The position numbers and the translations under genes are program-made. A stretch of DNA of 64,000 nt, taken from assembly GCA_017447185.1 (NCBI GenBank), contig JAFSOC010000024.1, positions 38,776 through 102,775 on the forward strand, in the 5' to 3' direction. Shown here piece by piece: positions 55,520-63,970 of the stretch. The DNA is from Clostridia bacterium. Lineage in GTDB: Bacteria > Bacillota > Clostridia > Christensenellales > Aristaeellaceae. Below the pieces are notes generated by a model, which was given only the letters and a program-made list of their open reading frames with translations, searched no databases and had not been told where the DNA came from. Each line of letters opens with the position of its first letter. The first letter of the stretch is position 1.

Positions 55520-56449
55520 ATGAAAAAAAAGAGAATCCTTTCCGCACTGATCGTGCTGGCAATGCTGCTGTGCGGCGCTGCCGCGGCGGAAACTGAAACC
55601 CTGGACGTGACCACCCTGTACAAGACCCGGGACACGGACGACAACTGGAGCGGGATTGAGGTGGAAACCATCGACCTGAGCGCAGCCACAGACGCGGAAG
55701 TGGTTATCAGCGCCAAGGGAAACTATGTGCTGAGCGGAAAATATAACGGCCGGGTTCTTATTGATGCCCCGGAAGAAGACAAGGTGCGGCTGATCCTGAA
55801 CGGCGTGGAAATTACCAGCCCCGAAGGGCCGGCGATTTACGAGAAGCAGGCGGACAAGCTGATTATCACCCTGGCTGCGAATACGGAGAACACGCTGACG
55901 GACGGAACGCCCGTTACGGATGATGACGACACCATCGGCGCCGCGCTGTACGCGGAGGACGACCTGTCCATCAACGGTACCGGAACCCTGAAGATCAACG
56001 GAACCCAGAAGCACGGGCTCCAGAGCAAGGCGGACCTGATTATCGCCAACGGGAATATCACAGTGACCGCGGTAAAGGACGGCGTACGGGGTCGCAATTC
56101 GCTGCTGATCCTGGACGGGAAGCTGGACGTTACCGCCGGCGGCGACGGGATTGCTTCCACCCGGAAGGATAAGGACGGAAAGGGCTGGATGGTGCTGGCG
56201 GGCGGACAGGTAGCGGTGAAAACCGGTAACGGCGCCGCAGGCGCGAACAAGGTGAAGAGCACTTCCAAAAAGGGCATCAAGGCCACCACGGATCTTTCCA
56301 TCCTGGGCGGGGAATATATCCTTGACTGCGAAGATGATGGCATCAACGCGGCCAACATCACCATTTACGGCGGAAGCTTTGATATCCGTTCCGGCGACGA
56401 CGGCATGCACGCGGACGGACACCTGACCATTACCGGCGGAAATCACTGA
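55520..56449 (+). CDS. Cthe_2159-like carbohydrate-binding protein (DUF4353), shortened
   Basis: 309 residues from ATG 55520 (AAGGAG nine bases upstream). Signal peptide ending AAAETE, then parallel beta-helix repeats: RLILNGVEITSPEGPAIYEK, GAALYAEDDLSINGTGTLKI, and SGDDGMHADGHLTITGGNH at the very end. Relatives normally continue after this last repeat, so the protein seems shortened. Some members bind polygalacturonate. The CotH gene starts 17 bases later, suggesting one surface-protein operon. Confidence 0.8.
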   Translation: MKKKRILSALIVLAMLLCGAAAAETETLDVTTLYKTRDTDDNWSGIEVETIDLSAATDAEVVISAKGNYVLSGKYNGRVLIDAPEEDKVRLILNGVEITSPEGPAIYEKQADKLIITLAANTENTLTDGTPVTDDDDTIGAALYAEDDLSINGTGTLKINGTQKHGLQSKADLIIANGNITVTAVKDGVRGRNSLLILDGKLDVTAGGDGIASTRKDKDGKGWMVLAGGQVAVKTGNGAAGANKVKSTSKKGIKATTDLSILGGEYILDCEDDGINAANITIYGGSFDIRSGDDGMHADGHLTITGGNH

Positions 56450-56466
56450 ACGAAGGAGGCGGAAAG

Positions 56467-58455
56467 ATGAAGCGGATTCTGTTCGCGGCAGTCCTGCTGA
56501 CGGCACTTCTGCTGATTCTGTCCGCGGTTTCGCCGGCCTGCGCCGATGTGGTTATCAACGAGGTGATGGCCAGCAACGGCTTCTACGAAAGCGGGGAAGC
56601 CTACGACTGGATTGAACTGTACAACGACGGCAAGGAAACGGTCAGCCTGGGCGGATGGTACCTGAGCGACAGCAAGAAGAATCCGCTGAAATGGAGCTTT
56701 CCCGACGGAGCGAAGCTGAAGGCTGGCCAGTACCTGACGGTTTTCTGCACGGGCGAGGAAGGGCACACCCCGGGGAAAGGGGATACCTTCTATACGGGAT
56801 ATTCCATTTCCGCCAGCGGGGAGACCCTGATTCTCTCAGACGCGGAAGGCACGGAAGTGCAGCGGGTGAAGCTGCCGGAACAGTACGGATGCATCAGCTG
56901 GGGCCGGCCCTCCGGCGGTGGAGAATACGGATTCTTTGAGCACGCCACACGGGGAAAAAAGAACGACGCCCAGGCATATGCAGCTCGGACGGAAAAGCCG
57001 GTGCTGTCCGTCACGGGCGGATTCTATACCGACAGCGTGACTGTACAGGCGAGCGGGCCGGAAGGCGTCACCCTGCGCTATACCACGGACGGGGAAACGC
57101 CTACCGCCAGAAGCAAGGCTTTTCCTGCGGACGGGCTGAAGCTGAACAAGACGACGCCGCTCCGGGTGAAGGCCTTCCGGGAAGGGGAGGTCACTTCCGA
57201 GACGGAAAGCGCCACTTATTTCATCAACGATGATCCGCAGACGGCCATCGTTTCCCTGATCACGGATGACCAGTACCTGTTCAACAAAAAGACCGGGATG
57301 CTGGTGAAGGGAACCGGGAATATCCCCAATTACAGCAAGGGTTTTGAGTATCCGGTACACATCGAATATTTCAACCGGAACGGGGAGCGGGAAATCAGCC
57401 AGACGGGCACCATGACCTGCTCCGGTCACAGCGCCCGCATCAACGACCAGAAGAGCATCGCCCTGTATGCACGCAAGGCCTGGGGACCGGACAAGTTCCA
57501 TTTCAATCCTTTCCCGACGCGGAACTACACCGAATACAAGAGCGTGCTGCTGCGGGCGGCCAACAGCGATTATTCCGCCACGCGGCTGCGGGATATCGCC
57601 GCCAGTTCCCTGGCGGAGGGGCAGGGAATCCTGTATCAGGACCACGAGGTGATCCAGGTATACATCAACGGCCGCTACTGGGGCCACTATAACCTGCGGG
57701 AGAAGATCAACAAGCATTTTGTCGCAGCCTACGAAGGCGTGACTGATCCGGACGAGATCGACCGGATCGACATCCTGGCCCGGACGGGACGGGACGAGTT
57801 CCTGCAGAACGGGGACAACACCGACTGGCTGGAGTTGTGCGAATTCTGCAAGAAAAACAAGCTGACGGATCCGGACAATCTTTCCTACGTGGAGGAGCGG
57901 CTGGATATCGACAATATGTTTACCCACGCTGCCTATGAGATTATCCTGGGAAATGTGGACTTCACGAACGTCCGGATTTACCGGGTGCCGGGAGGGAAAT
58001 GGAAGTACCTGCTGTTTGACGTGGAAGCCTGCTGGCGGAACCTGGAAAAAACGCCGATCGAATACTATATCAAGCCGGTCAGCGCCAAGATCAATGGATT
58101 CCGGCATGAACCGCTGAACGCGCTGCTGGAAGTTCCGGAATACAAGGCAAAGTTCCTGAACCGGGTCAGCGAGCTGCTGGCGACGGTGTTCCGCTGGGAC
58201 AACGTGGAGGCGAAAATCGACGCGGCGAAAAACCAGATTGAGCCGATCCTGCCCCGGCATATCAGCCGGTGGAAGAACATGAAGATCGAAAACTGGCGGA
58301 AGAATATCAGCGCCATCAAGTATTACGCCAGGGTGCGGCCGAAGATGATTCCTGACATGCTGGCGAAGGCCATGAAGCTGACGAAGCAGGAAAAAGAGGA
58401 ATACTTCGGGGAAACCCTGCGGCTGCTGGAAGAAACAAACGCGGCTGGAAAGTGA
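56467..58455 (+). CDS. CotH kinase family protein with lamin-tail domain
   Basis: 662 residues: signal peptide, LTD domain (VVINEVMASNGFYESGEAYD with WIELYNDG, about residues 27-130) and a CHB_HEX-like segment (VTLRYTTDGETPTARSKAF). The CotH kinase fold begins around residue 260, with KSIALYARKAWGPDKFHF, then YQDHEVIQVYINGRYWGHYN and the metal-binding LLFDVEACW. CotH proteins are atypical secreted kinases that phosphorylate spore-coat or surface proteins. The HAD gene starts seven bases later. Confidence 0.88.
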   Translation: MKRILFAAVLLTALLLILSAVSPACADVVINEVMASNGFYESGEAYDWIELYNDGKETVSLGGWYLSDSKKNPLKWSFPDGAKLKAGQYLTVFCTGEEGHTPGKGDTFYTGYSISASGETLILSDAEGTEVQRVKLPEQYGCISWGRPSGGGEYGFFEHATRGKKNDAQAYAARTEKPVLSVTGGFYTDSVTVQASGPEGVTLRYTTDGETPTARSKAFPADGLKLNKTTPLRVKAFREGEVTSETESATYFINDDPQTAIVSLITDDQYLFNKKTGMLVKGTGNIPNYSKGFEYPVHIEYFNRNGEREISQTGTMTCSGHSARINDQKSIALYARKAWGPDKFHFNPFPTRNYTEYKSVLLRAANSDYSATRLRDIAASSLAEGQGILYQDHEVIQVYINGRYWGHYNLREKINKHFVAAYEGVTDPDEIDRIDILARTGRDEFLQNGDNTDWLELCEFCKKNKLTDPDNLSYVEERLDIDNMFTHAAYEIILGNVDFTNVRIYRVPGGKWKYLLFDVEACWRNLEKTPIEYYIKPVSAKINGFRHEPLNALLEVPEYKAKFLNRVSELLATVFRWDNVEAKIDAAKNQIEPILPRHISRWKNMKIENWRKNISAIKYYARVRPKMIPDMLAKAMKLTKQEKEEYFGETLRLLEETNAAGK

Positions 58456-58462
58456 GACGTTT

Positions 58463-59125
58463 ATGCTGAAATATCCGTGCCTGGTCATGGACCATGACGA
58501 TACAACGGTGGATTCCACTGCCACGGTGCATTATCCGTGCTTCGTGGAATATATGGAAAAGTTCCACCCGGACCAGCATATGACCCTGGAGGAATACTTC
58601 CGGTACAATTTCCATCCCGGCGTCGTGCCCATGTTCCTGGAGATCTGCGGCATGACCGAGGAGGAAATGCACGAGGAAGAGGAATACTGGCGTGCTTATG
58701 CGCAGAAGCATGTTCCGAAGGTTTATCCGGGCATCCGGGAAATTATGGAGGAACAGCGCAGGAGAGGCGGAAAGATCTGCGTGGTCAGCCATTCCTTCAG
58801 CGATAACATCCGGCGGGATTACCGGGAAAACAACCTTCCGGAGCCGGACCTGGTGTTCGGATGGGAATGCCCGCCGGAACAGCGGAAACCTGCGGTGTGG
58901 CCGTTGGAACAGATCATGAAAACCTTCGGATACAAGCCGGAGGAACTGCTGGTGGTGGATGACCTGAAACCGGGCTATGACATGGCAAAGGCTGCCGGCA
59001 TTCCTTTCGCCGCGGCGGGATGGGCCAACGATATTGAAGAAATAGAACAGTTTATGCGGAAAAACTGCGGACTTTATTTCAAAACAGTGCCGGAACTGTG
59101 GCAGTATCTGTTCGGGGAGGGATAA
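58463..59125 (+). CDS. HAD-family phosphatase
   Basis: 220 residues. Motif I reads VMDHDDTTVDSTATVHY (nucleophile and acid Asp within DHDDT), motif II VVSHSF, motif III Lys in EQRKPAVWPLEQIMK, and motif IV LLVVDDLKPGYDMAKAAG. A helical cap of about 100 residues lies after motif I (class I cap). It belongs to the phosphoglycolate phosphatase-like group; substrate unknown. It is followed at two bases by the esterase gene. Confidence 0.88.
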   Translation: MLKYPCLVMDHDDTTVDSTATVHYPCFVEYMEKFHPDQHMTLEEYFRYNFHPGVVPMFLEICGMTEEEMHEEEEYWRAYAQKHVPKVYPGIREIMEEQRRRGGKICVVSHSFSDNIRRDYRENNLPEPDLVFGWECPPEQRKPAVWPLEQIMKTFGYKPEELLVVDDLKPGYDMAKAAGIPFAAAGWANDIEEIEQFMRKNCGLYFKTVPELWQYLFGEG

Positions 59126-59127
59126 GA

Positions 59128-60186
59128 ATGATTCAGCCGGTCGGGCGGTATTCCGTACGGGTGCTTGGACGGACGGTGCAGGACGGCGGGATGCTCTGGA
59201 TGGTGTCCTCCCTGAGCGAGATCGGATTCCGGATTGGCGGGGCAAGATACCTGAAGATGACCCTGCGGTCCGACGACTCGGTAAAGGATCCGGCTCGGGA
59301 GAACCAGCGGCCGCGCTATGCGGTGCTGGTGGAAACGGACGTGGTGATGGACCATCGGATGAAGCAGGAGGAGGAAACCATCACGGTTTTCGAATCCTCA
59401 ACGCCCTGGGGAACGGAGGTCCGATTCCGGAAACTGAGCGAATGCACCCAGAGCCTGCTCGCCATACAGGAGATCCAGACGGACGGATGGATCGAACCGC
59501 TGGAGGAACAGGGAATCCGGATTGAATTCATAGGAGATTCCATTACCTGCGGATATGGCGTGGAGGGAAAAAACGGGCAGGAAACCTTCACCACGGCCAC
59601 CGAGAATGCCGGAAAGTCCTATGCCGGGCTGATTACGGACTGGATGGGAAGCATGTCCATGCTGACCTGCTTCAGCGGGCACGGCATTGTATCGGGCTAT
59701 ACGGATGATCCGGAAAAGCGGAATGTCAGCGAACTGGTGCCTCCATATTATGAAAAGGTCGGGCGGAACGGATTTGAGCTGCCGTCAGGCCGGACGGTTA
59801 CAGAGATTTCCTGGGATTTCAGCGCCTGGCAGCCGGAGAAGATCCTGATCAACCTGGGAACAAACGACCAGAGCTGGTGCCAGGAGCGGGAGCCCCGGAA
59901 GGAAATGTACATGAAACAGTACAAGGAATTCCTGAAGATGGTGCGCAAAAACAATCCCGACGCCATGATCCTCTGCGTCCTGGGCATTATGGGAACCGGG
60001 CTGAATGAATACATGGTGCATGCGGTGAATGAATACCGGGCGGAAACGGGAGATACAAGGATCCATTCCATGACGCTGCAGGAGCAGGACGCCGCCCGGG
60101 ACGGGTATGGCTCGGATTTCCATCCCAACATGAAGACCCAGGAGCGCCTGGCGGAGAAGATCCAGGCGTTTATCCAGAATACGTGA
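59128..60186 (+). CDS. CE2-like SGNH esterase
   Basis: 352 residues from ATG 59128 (GGGAGGG six bases upstream). The N-terminal beta-sandwich of about 130 residues is followed by the SGNH hydrolase. Block I IEFIGDSITCGYG holds the nucleophile Ser, block III reads LINLGTNDQSW, and block V YGSDFHPNMKTQERLA holds Asp/His. This is the carbohydrate esterase family 2 layout (deacetylating xylan or glucomannan). No signal peptide is seen, so it may act in the cytoplasm on imported acetylated oligosaccharides. Confidence 0.87.
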   Translation: MIQPVGRYSVRVLGRTVQDGGMLWMVSSLSEIGFRIGGARYLKMTLRSDDSVKDPARENQRPRYAVLVETDVVMDHRMKQEEETITVFESSTPWGTEVRFRKLSECTQSLLAIQEIQTDGWIEPLEEQGIRIEFIGDSITCGYGVEGKNGQETFTTATENAGKSYAGLITDWMGSMSMLTCFSGHGIVSGYTDDPEKRNVSELVPPYYEKVGRNGFELPSGRTVTEISWDFSAWQPEKILINLGTNDQSWCQEREPRKEMYMKQYKEFLKMVRKNNPDAMILCVLGIMGTGLNEYMVHAVNEYRAETGDTRIHSMTLQEQDAARDGYGSDFHPNMKTQERLAEKIQAFIQNT

Positions 60187-60191
60187 ATTCC

Positions 60192-60220
60192 TTGACAAAT
60201 TGCAAAAAACTGCATAAAAT
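60192..60220 (+). promoter_or_regulatory. Promoter of cyclic-nucleotide-binding gene
   Basis: TTGACA (60192-60197), 17-base spacer, TAAAAT (60215-60220). Confidence 0.78.
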
Positions 60221-60281
60221 CATAAAAAACAAGGGTCAAAAACAAAAATACCAAATCAGTTAAACGGAGAGGAATAGAAAG

Positions 60282-61172
60282 ATGGAAGAGAAAGTATTTG
60301 CAAAAGGATCAGTCATTTTCCGTGAAGGTGATATCGGAAACAGCTTTTTCCAGATTCTGAGCGGCACCGCCGGTGTCTACAGCCATTACGGCGAGGCGGA
60401 TGAGCGGAAGCTGACAGACATGAAGGCCGGTCAGTATTTCGGTGAGATGGCTGTCATCGAAGCATGGCCCCGCAGCTCGACGATCGTGGCGGAGGATGAA
60501 CTCCACGTGATCGAGATTTCCGAGAAGGAACTGAATAATTATTTCGCGGAGCAGCCCGACAGGATTCTTGCCCTGATGAAACAGCTCGGCAAGCGGATCC
60601 GCGAGCTGACAGCGGATTATGACGAAGTCATGGCCTATATAAACGACAAGTCGTCCATCCAGCCGGAAAAGAAATCCGGCTTCCTGGCTAAAATCAAGCA
60701 CTTCCTGTCCAGCAATTCCGCTGCCAATATCAACGAGCCCAGCGAAGAGGAACTGATGCAGCAGAACGCCGTGATCGGAAAGGAAGGCGCTGTTCAGCCG
60801 GTGACCACCTACAAGAAGGGACAGATCATCTTCCGGCAGGGCGATCCGGGCCTGTATATGTACGCGGTTCATTACGGAACGGTCACCATCTACCGGGATT
60901 ATGGCACTCCGCAGGAAGTCGAGCTTACAACGCTCTATCCCAATTCGTTCTTCGGTGAGATGGGCATGATTGAGAACGAAGTTCGCAGCGCTACCGCCGT
61001 GGTAACAGAGAATGACACGATACTCGAATGCATCCGCGCGGAAGACCTGGAAGAGATGTTCCGGCAGAACCCCGTCAAGGTGGACATGATCCTGAGCCAT
61101 CTGTCCCACCGGCTCAGAAAACTGACAAAAGACTACATGAAAGCCTGCCAGGAAGCGGTACAAAACTCCTGA
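60282..61172 (+). CDS. Protein with two cyclic-nucleotide-binding domains
   Basis: 296 residues. CNB domain 1 spans about residues 4-110, with phosphate-binding cassette YFGEMAVIEAWPRSSTIVA. CNB domain 2 spans about 175-285, with FFGEMGMIENEVRSATAVV. Both keep Gly-Glu and the Arg that binds the cyclic phosphate. There is no helix-turn-helix and no enzymatic domain. It precedes a gene encoding a class III cyclase, so it is the likely receptor of that signal. Tandem CNB without an output domain recalls a regulatory subunit (inference). Confidence 0.88.
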   Translation: MEEKVFAKGSVIFREGDIGNSFFQILSGTAGVYSHYGEADERKLTDMKAGQYFGEMAVIEAWPRSSTIVAEDELHVIEISEKELNNYFAEQPDRILALMKQLGKRIRELTADYDEVMAYINDKSSIQPEKKSGFLAKIKHFLSSNSAANINEPSEEELMQQNAVIGKEGAVQPVTTYKKGQIIFRQGDPGLYMYAVHYGTVTIYRDYGTPQEVELTTLYPNSFFGEMGMIENEVRSATAVVTENDTILECIRAEDLEEMFRQNPVKVDMILSHLSHRLRKLTKDYMKACQEAVQNS

Positions 61173-61185
61173 TCAGGATTTTGAG

Positions 61186-61221
61186 ACCCGGGAACCGGGA
61201 GACTCCGGTTCCCGGGTTTTT
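61186..61221 (+). terminator. Strong terminator between CNB and cyclase genes
   Basis: ACCCGGGAACCGG (61186-61198), GAGACT, CCGGTTCCCGGGT (61205-61217), then T run. Confidence 0.85.
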
Positions 61222-61263
61222 CTACATGGCCATTCCTCACAATCCGGAAGGAGAGAAACAGAG

Positions 61264-63405
61264 ATGAATCTCTACATCGATACATGCGTACTGCCGCGCT
61301 CACAGCTGCAGACAGCCGGGATTTACCGCGAACGTTACAGCACCCTGGGAATGGAACTGCTGATGATGTTCGATCTGCCTGACTTCGAAGAAAACCTGAC
61401 GCAGAACCTGGACCTGTTCCGGGCGGGACCGCTGGTTTTCCATGAACCTGTCTGGGGCGTTGAACACAGCGCGCCAAAGGGGAGCAAAGCCTGGGAAGAC
61501 GGAATGTACCATATCCGCCTGACGCAGAAGTTCGCCGAGATCCTGCATCCGCAGTACATGATCGTTCATCTGAACAACTGCCAGGTCAAGCCGGGCAAGA
61601 AGGATGAAATGCTCCGGACCGCACTGCAGAATATCGAAGAAATGCAGGAAATGTTTCCCGGGGTCACTTTCCTGTATGAAAATACCGGCACCAAAGCGAA
61701 CGGGAACATACTGCTGAATCAGCCGGAGTTTACGGACCTGTGCCGGGGCCGGGGATTCCCTGTGCTGATCGATATCGGCCATGCCAACGCCAACGGATGG
61801 GATATCCGGAAGCTGATACGGGACCTGCAGGGGCAGATCCGCGGATTCCACCTGCACAACAATGACGGGGTACATGATTTTCATAACCGCATAGAGGACG
61901 GAACGATTGATTACGCTTCGATAGTTCCGTACCTGGACGAGATGGTTCCGGATGCTTTCCGCGTCATCGAATATACCCGGCCGGCCTGCCACGGGGGACC
62001 GCTGCTGGAAGATATTGAAAAGGTGATCAGCTATTCCGCAAAGCCGGAGTACGACGAGAAGGCTGCCACCGCCGGAGCGATGACGGACCCGACGCCCGCG
62101 GCCCTCGGCATCATGCGGATGCAGTATATCCTGGCCAACATGGACGACGCGGTTTGCCTGACTGCCTCCAACGGCGAACTGATCTATGCCAACGCCGCTG
62201 CGGAGAGACTCTTCGGCATCCGGGCAGACCAGCATATCAAAATCTGGAACGCCATTCCCTATGAAGCCGCGAACGACGCGCTGATCCAGCTGTTCATCGA
62301 CAGCGTGATGGAGAAAAAACAGTCCATTCGCTCCCAGGTGGATTATGTCAATAACAAAGGGAAAGCTTTCCGGCTGCATGTCACGCTGACATGCGAATCC
62401 GGAGAAAACGGAAATATCCTGTTTGTCATTACGAACCTGACAGAGCTGCTGAAGGTGCAGTCCGCCTTTGAACGCTACACATCCCCGGAAATCGCTGGCT
62501 ATGTGCTGGGCGATCCGGAGGGGGGCAAGCAGGGCGGACAGGAGAGGGATGTCAGCATCCTGATGAGTGACCTGCGCGGGTTTACGGCTATGAGTACCCG
62601 GCTGTCCAGCACGGACCTGATCACGGAACTGAATCATTACTTTGAAGCTATGTCTGCCGTCATCCGCCGCTTCAACGGGACGGTTATTGAATTCCTGGGC
62701 GACGGAATCTTCGTGGTATTCGGTGCGCCGGAAGACGTGCCGGATCACGCCACAGCGGCGGTTTCCTGCGCGGTGGAGATGCAGAATGCCCTGGAGGAAG
62801 TCAATGCCTGGAACCGGGAGCAAGGCTATCCGGAACTGCAGATGGGCATTGGCATCAGTACCGGGAAATGCGTGGTCGGCAACATCGGATCGAACCAGAA
62901 GATGAAATACGGCTGCATGGGCGAGACGGTGAACCTGGCCGGACGCCTGGAATCCTTCTGTATCGGCGGGGAAATCCATATCCTGGAGACCACGCGGCAG
63001 CGGATTTCGGAAGAGCTGGCCATCATCGGCGAAAATTCCTTCATGCCCAAGGGCGGACGCGCGGAACTGAAATCCTACAATATTACAGGCATCGGCAAGC
63101 GCCATATGCGGCAGGAATCGGAAGCGGAACTGGAATGGACGGATCTCCCGGGAGAGGAAACCACCTTCTTCCTGCTGAGCGGAAAAGCGGTGGATCCGGT
63201 TCCGCATACCGGAAAACTGACAAAGGTCACCGCGGATGAAAAACACGCTATCCTGGAGACCGATGCCGAACTGAAGTCCCTGCAGGACCTGATGATCCGC
63301 ATCGGCGAGAAGGACGCGTATGCCAAGGTGGCGGAACCCAAAGAAAACGGATATATGATCGGCTTCACCATGAAGCAGGGAAGCCTGACCGGGGGAGCAA
63401 AATGA
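61264..63405 (+). CDS. TIM-barrel / PAS / class III nucleotide cyclase fusion
   Basis: 713 residues. About residues 1-260 form a xylose-isomerase-like TIM barrel with candidate metal ligands in FLYENTG, LIDIGHANANGW, GFHLHNNDGVHDFHNRIEDG and VIEYTR. A PAS domain spans about 285-400 (LTASNGELIYANAAAERLFG). The class III cyclase spans about 420-585. Its two metal Asp are in LMSDLRGFTAMS and FLGDGIFVVFGAP, and the transition-state Asn/Arg are in ETVNLAGRLE. The position usually Asp or Thr before it is Gly (KYGCMGE). The last 110 residues are unassigned. It follows the double-CNB gene and overlaps the small membrane gene. Confidence 0.85.
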   Translation: MNLYIDTCVLPRSQLQTAGIYRERYSTLGMELLMMFDLPDFEENLTQNLDLFRAGPLVFHEPVWGVEHSAPKGSKAWEDGMYHIRLTQKFAEILHPQYMIVHLNNCQVKPGKKDEMLRTALQNIEEMQEMFPGVTFLYENTGTKANGNILLNQPEFTDLCRGRGFPVLIDIGHANANGWDIRKLIRDLQGQIRGFHLHNNDGVHDFHNRIEDGTIDYASIVPYLDEMVPDAFRVIEYTRPACHGGPLLEDIEKVISYSAKPEYDEKAATAGAMTDPTPAALGIMRMQYILANMDDAVCLTASNGELIYANAAAERLFGIRADQHIKIWNAIPYEAANDALIQLFIDSVMEKKQSIRSQVDYVNNKGKAFRLHVTLTCESGENGNILFVITNLTELLKVQSAFERYTSPEIAGYVLGDPEGGKQGGQERDVSILMSDLRGFTAMSTRLSSTDLITELNHYFEAMSAVIRRFNGTVIEFLGDGIFVVFGAPEDVPDHATAAVSCAVEMQNALEEVNAWNREQGYPELQMGIGISTGKCVVGNIGSNQKMKYGCMGETVNLAGRLESFCIGGEIHILETTRQRISEELAIIGENSFMPKGGRAELKSYNITGIGKRHMRQESEAELEWTDLPGEETTFFLLSGKAVDPVPHTGKLTKVTADEKHAILETDAELKSLQDLMIRIGEKDAYAKVAEPKENGYMIGFTMKQGSLTGGAK

Positions 63406-63656
63406 AACTGCAGAATAGAAACCGGGCCCTGCTGCTGGCCATTGCCGGCGGGTATGTCATTTATCTGGCCTACGAAATGATGCGGGACGAACTGGCCGGA
63501 AAAAGCAGCATGGCGATGTGGGTCTGCATCCTGTTTGTGATCCTTCTGGGCGGCGGCGGACTTGCGACGCTGTTCCTGGCATGGAAAATCTACCGGAAGA
63601 AGGATACGGAAGAGACAGAACAGACTCAGAAAGAGGATCCTGAAGGACTGAAATAA
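63402..63656 (+). CDS. Small two-helix membrane protein
   Basis: 84 residues, coupled by ATGA to the cyclase gene. Two hydrophobic helices (LLLAIAGGYVIYLAYEM and MWVCILFVILLGGGGLATLFLAW) and a charged C-terminal tail rich in Glu and Gln. No family was recognised. Position suggests a membrane partner of the cyclase. Confidence 0.7.
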   Translation: MKLQNRNRALLLAIAGGYVIYLAYEMMRDELAGKSSMAMWVCILFVILLGGGGLATLFLAWKIYRKKDTEETEQTQKEDPEGLK

Positions 63657-63664
63657 GGGGTGCA

Positions 63665-63697
63665 GACCCGCCGGCGAAGAGCACCGGCGGGTCTCTT
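63665..63697 (+). terminator. Terminator of cyclase operon
   Basis: GACCCGCCGG (63665-63674), nine-base loop, CCGGCGGGTC (63684-63693), then TCTT. Confidence 0.8.
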
Positions 63698-63701
63698 CAA
63701 T

Positions 63702-63720
63702 TATGCAAACGTTTACGTTT
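63702..63720 (+). promoter_or_regulatory. LacI/CcpA-type operator-like sequence
   Basis: TGCAAACGTTTACGTTT matches the general cre/LacI-family pattern (TGnAAACGnTnnCn) apart from two positions. It sits upstream of the last promoter in the window, pointing to carbon-source control of the next operon. Confidence 0.45.
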
Positions 63721-63782
63721 CCGGAAACAATTTCAATACAGAAAAATCAACCATTTTCGTATGATTTTGAAATGAAAAAGTA

Positions 63783-63812
63783 TTTACAAGATGCCTCCCA
63801 AAAGTGTAAAAT
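63783..63812 (+). promoter_or_regulatory. Promoter at the window end
   Basis: TTTACA (63783-63788), 18-base spacer, TAAAAT (63807-63812). Confidence 0.6.
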
Positions 63813-63874
63813 ATGGTCAGTTCATTTCCGGATGATATATCCGGAAAAAAATAAAAAAAGGAGTGTACCCCAAT

Positions 63875-63904
63875 ATGAACCGCTTCCCGTCAAGAGGACA
63901 GTGA
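63875..63904 (+). CDS. Possible nine-residue leader peptide
   Basis: ATG 63875 lies 11 bases after AAAGGAG. It encodes MNRFPSRGQ and stops about 25 bases before a strong terminator. Promoter, ribosome site, mini-ORF and terminator together look like an attenuation leader or a small RNA; the controlled gene is beyond the window. Confidence 0.4.
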   Translation: MNRFPSRGQ

Positions 63905-63928
63905 AATAAAAAACAAGACGGGAACAAG

Positions 63929-63970
63929 AAATCTCTGGTGACCAACAAAGGTTGCCAGAGATTTTTTAAG
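63929..63970 (+). terminator. Leader/sRNA terminator
   Basis: AAATCTCTGGTGACC pairs with GGTTGCCAGAGATTT around AACAAA (two G-U pairs), followed by T residues. The remaining 30 bases show no start. Confidence 0.8.

Noticed and set aside
61300-63246. Antisense frame over the cyclase fusion
   Set aside because: The plus strand encodes ordered known domains; the antisense product lacks any motif.
63703-63909. 68-codon plus-strand frame at the window end
   Set aside because: It runs through an operator-like site, a promoter and a ribosome site, and has no ribosome site of its own.
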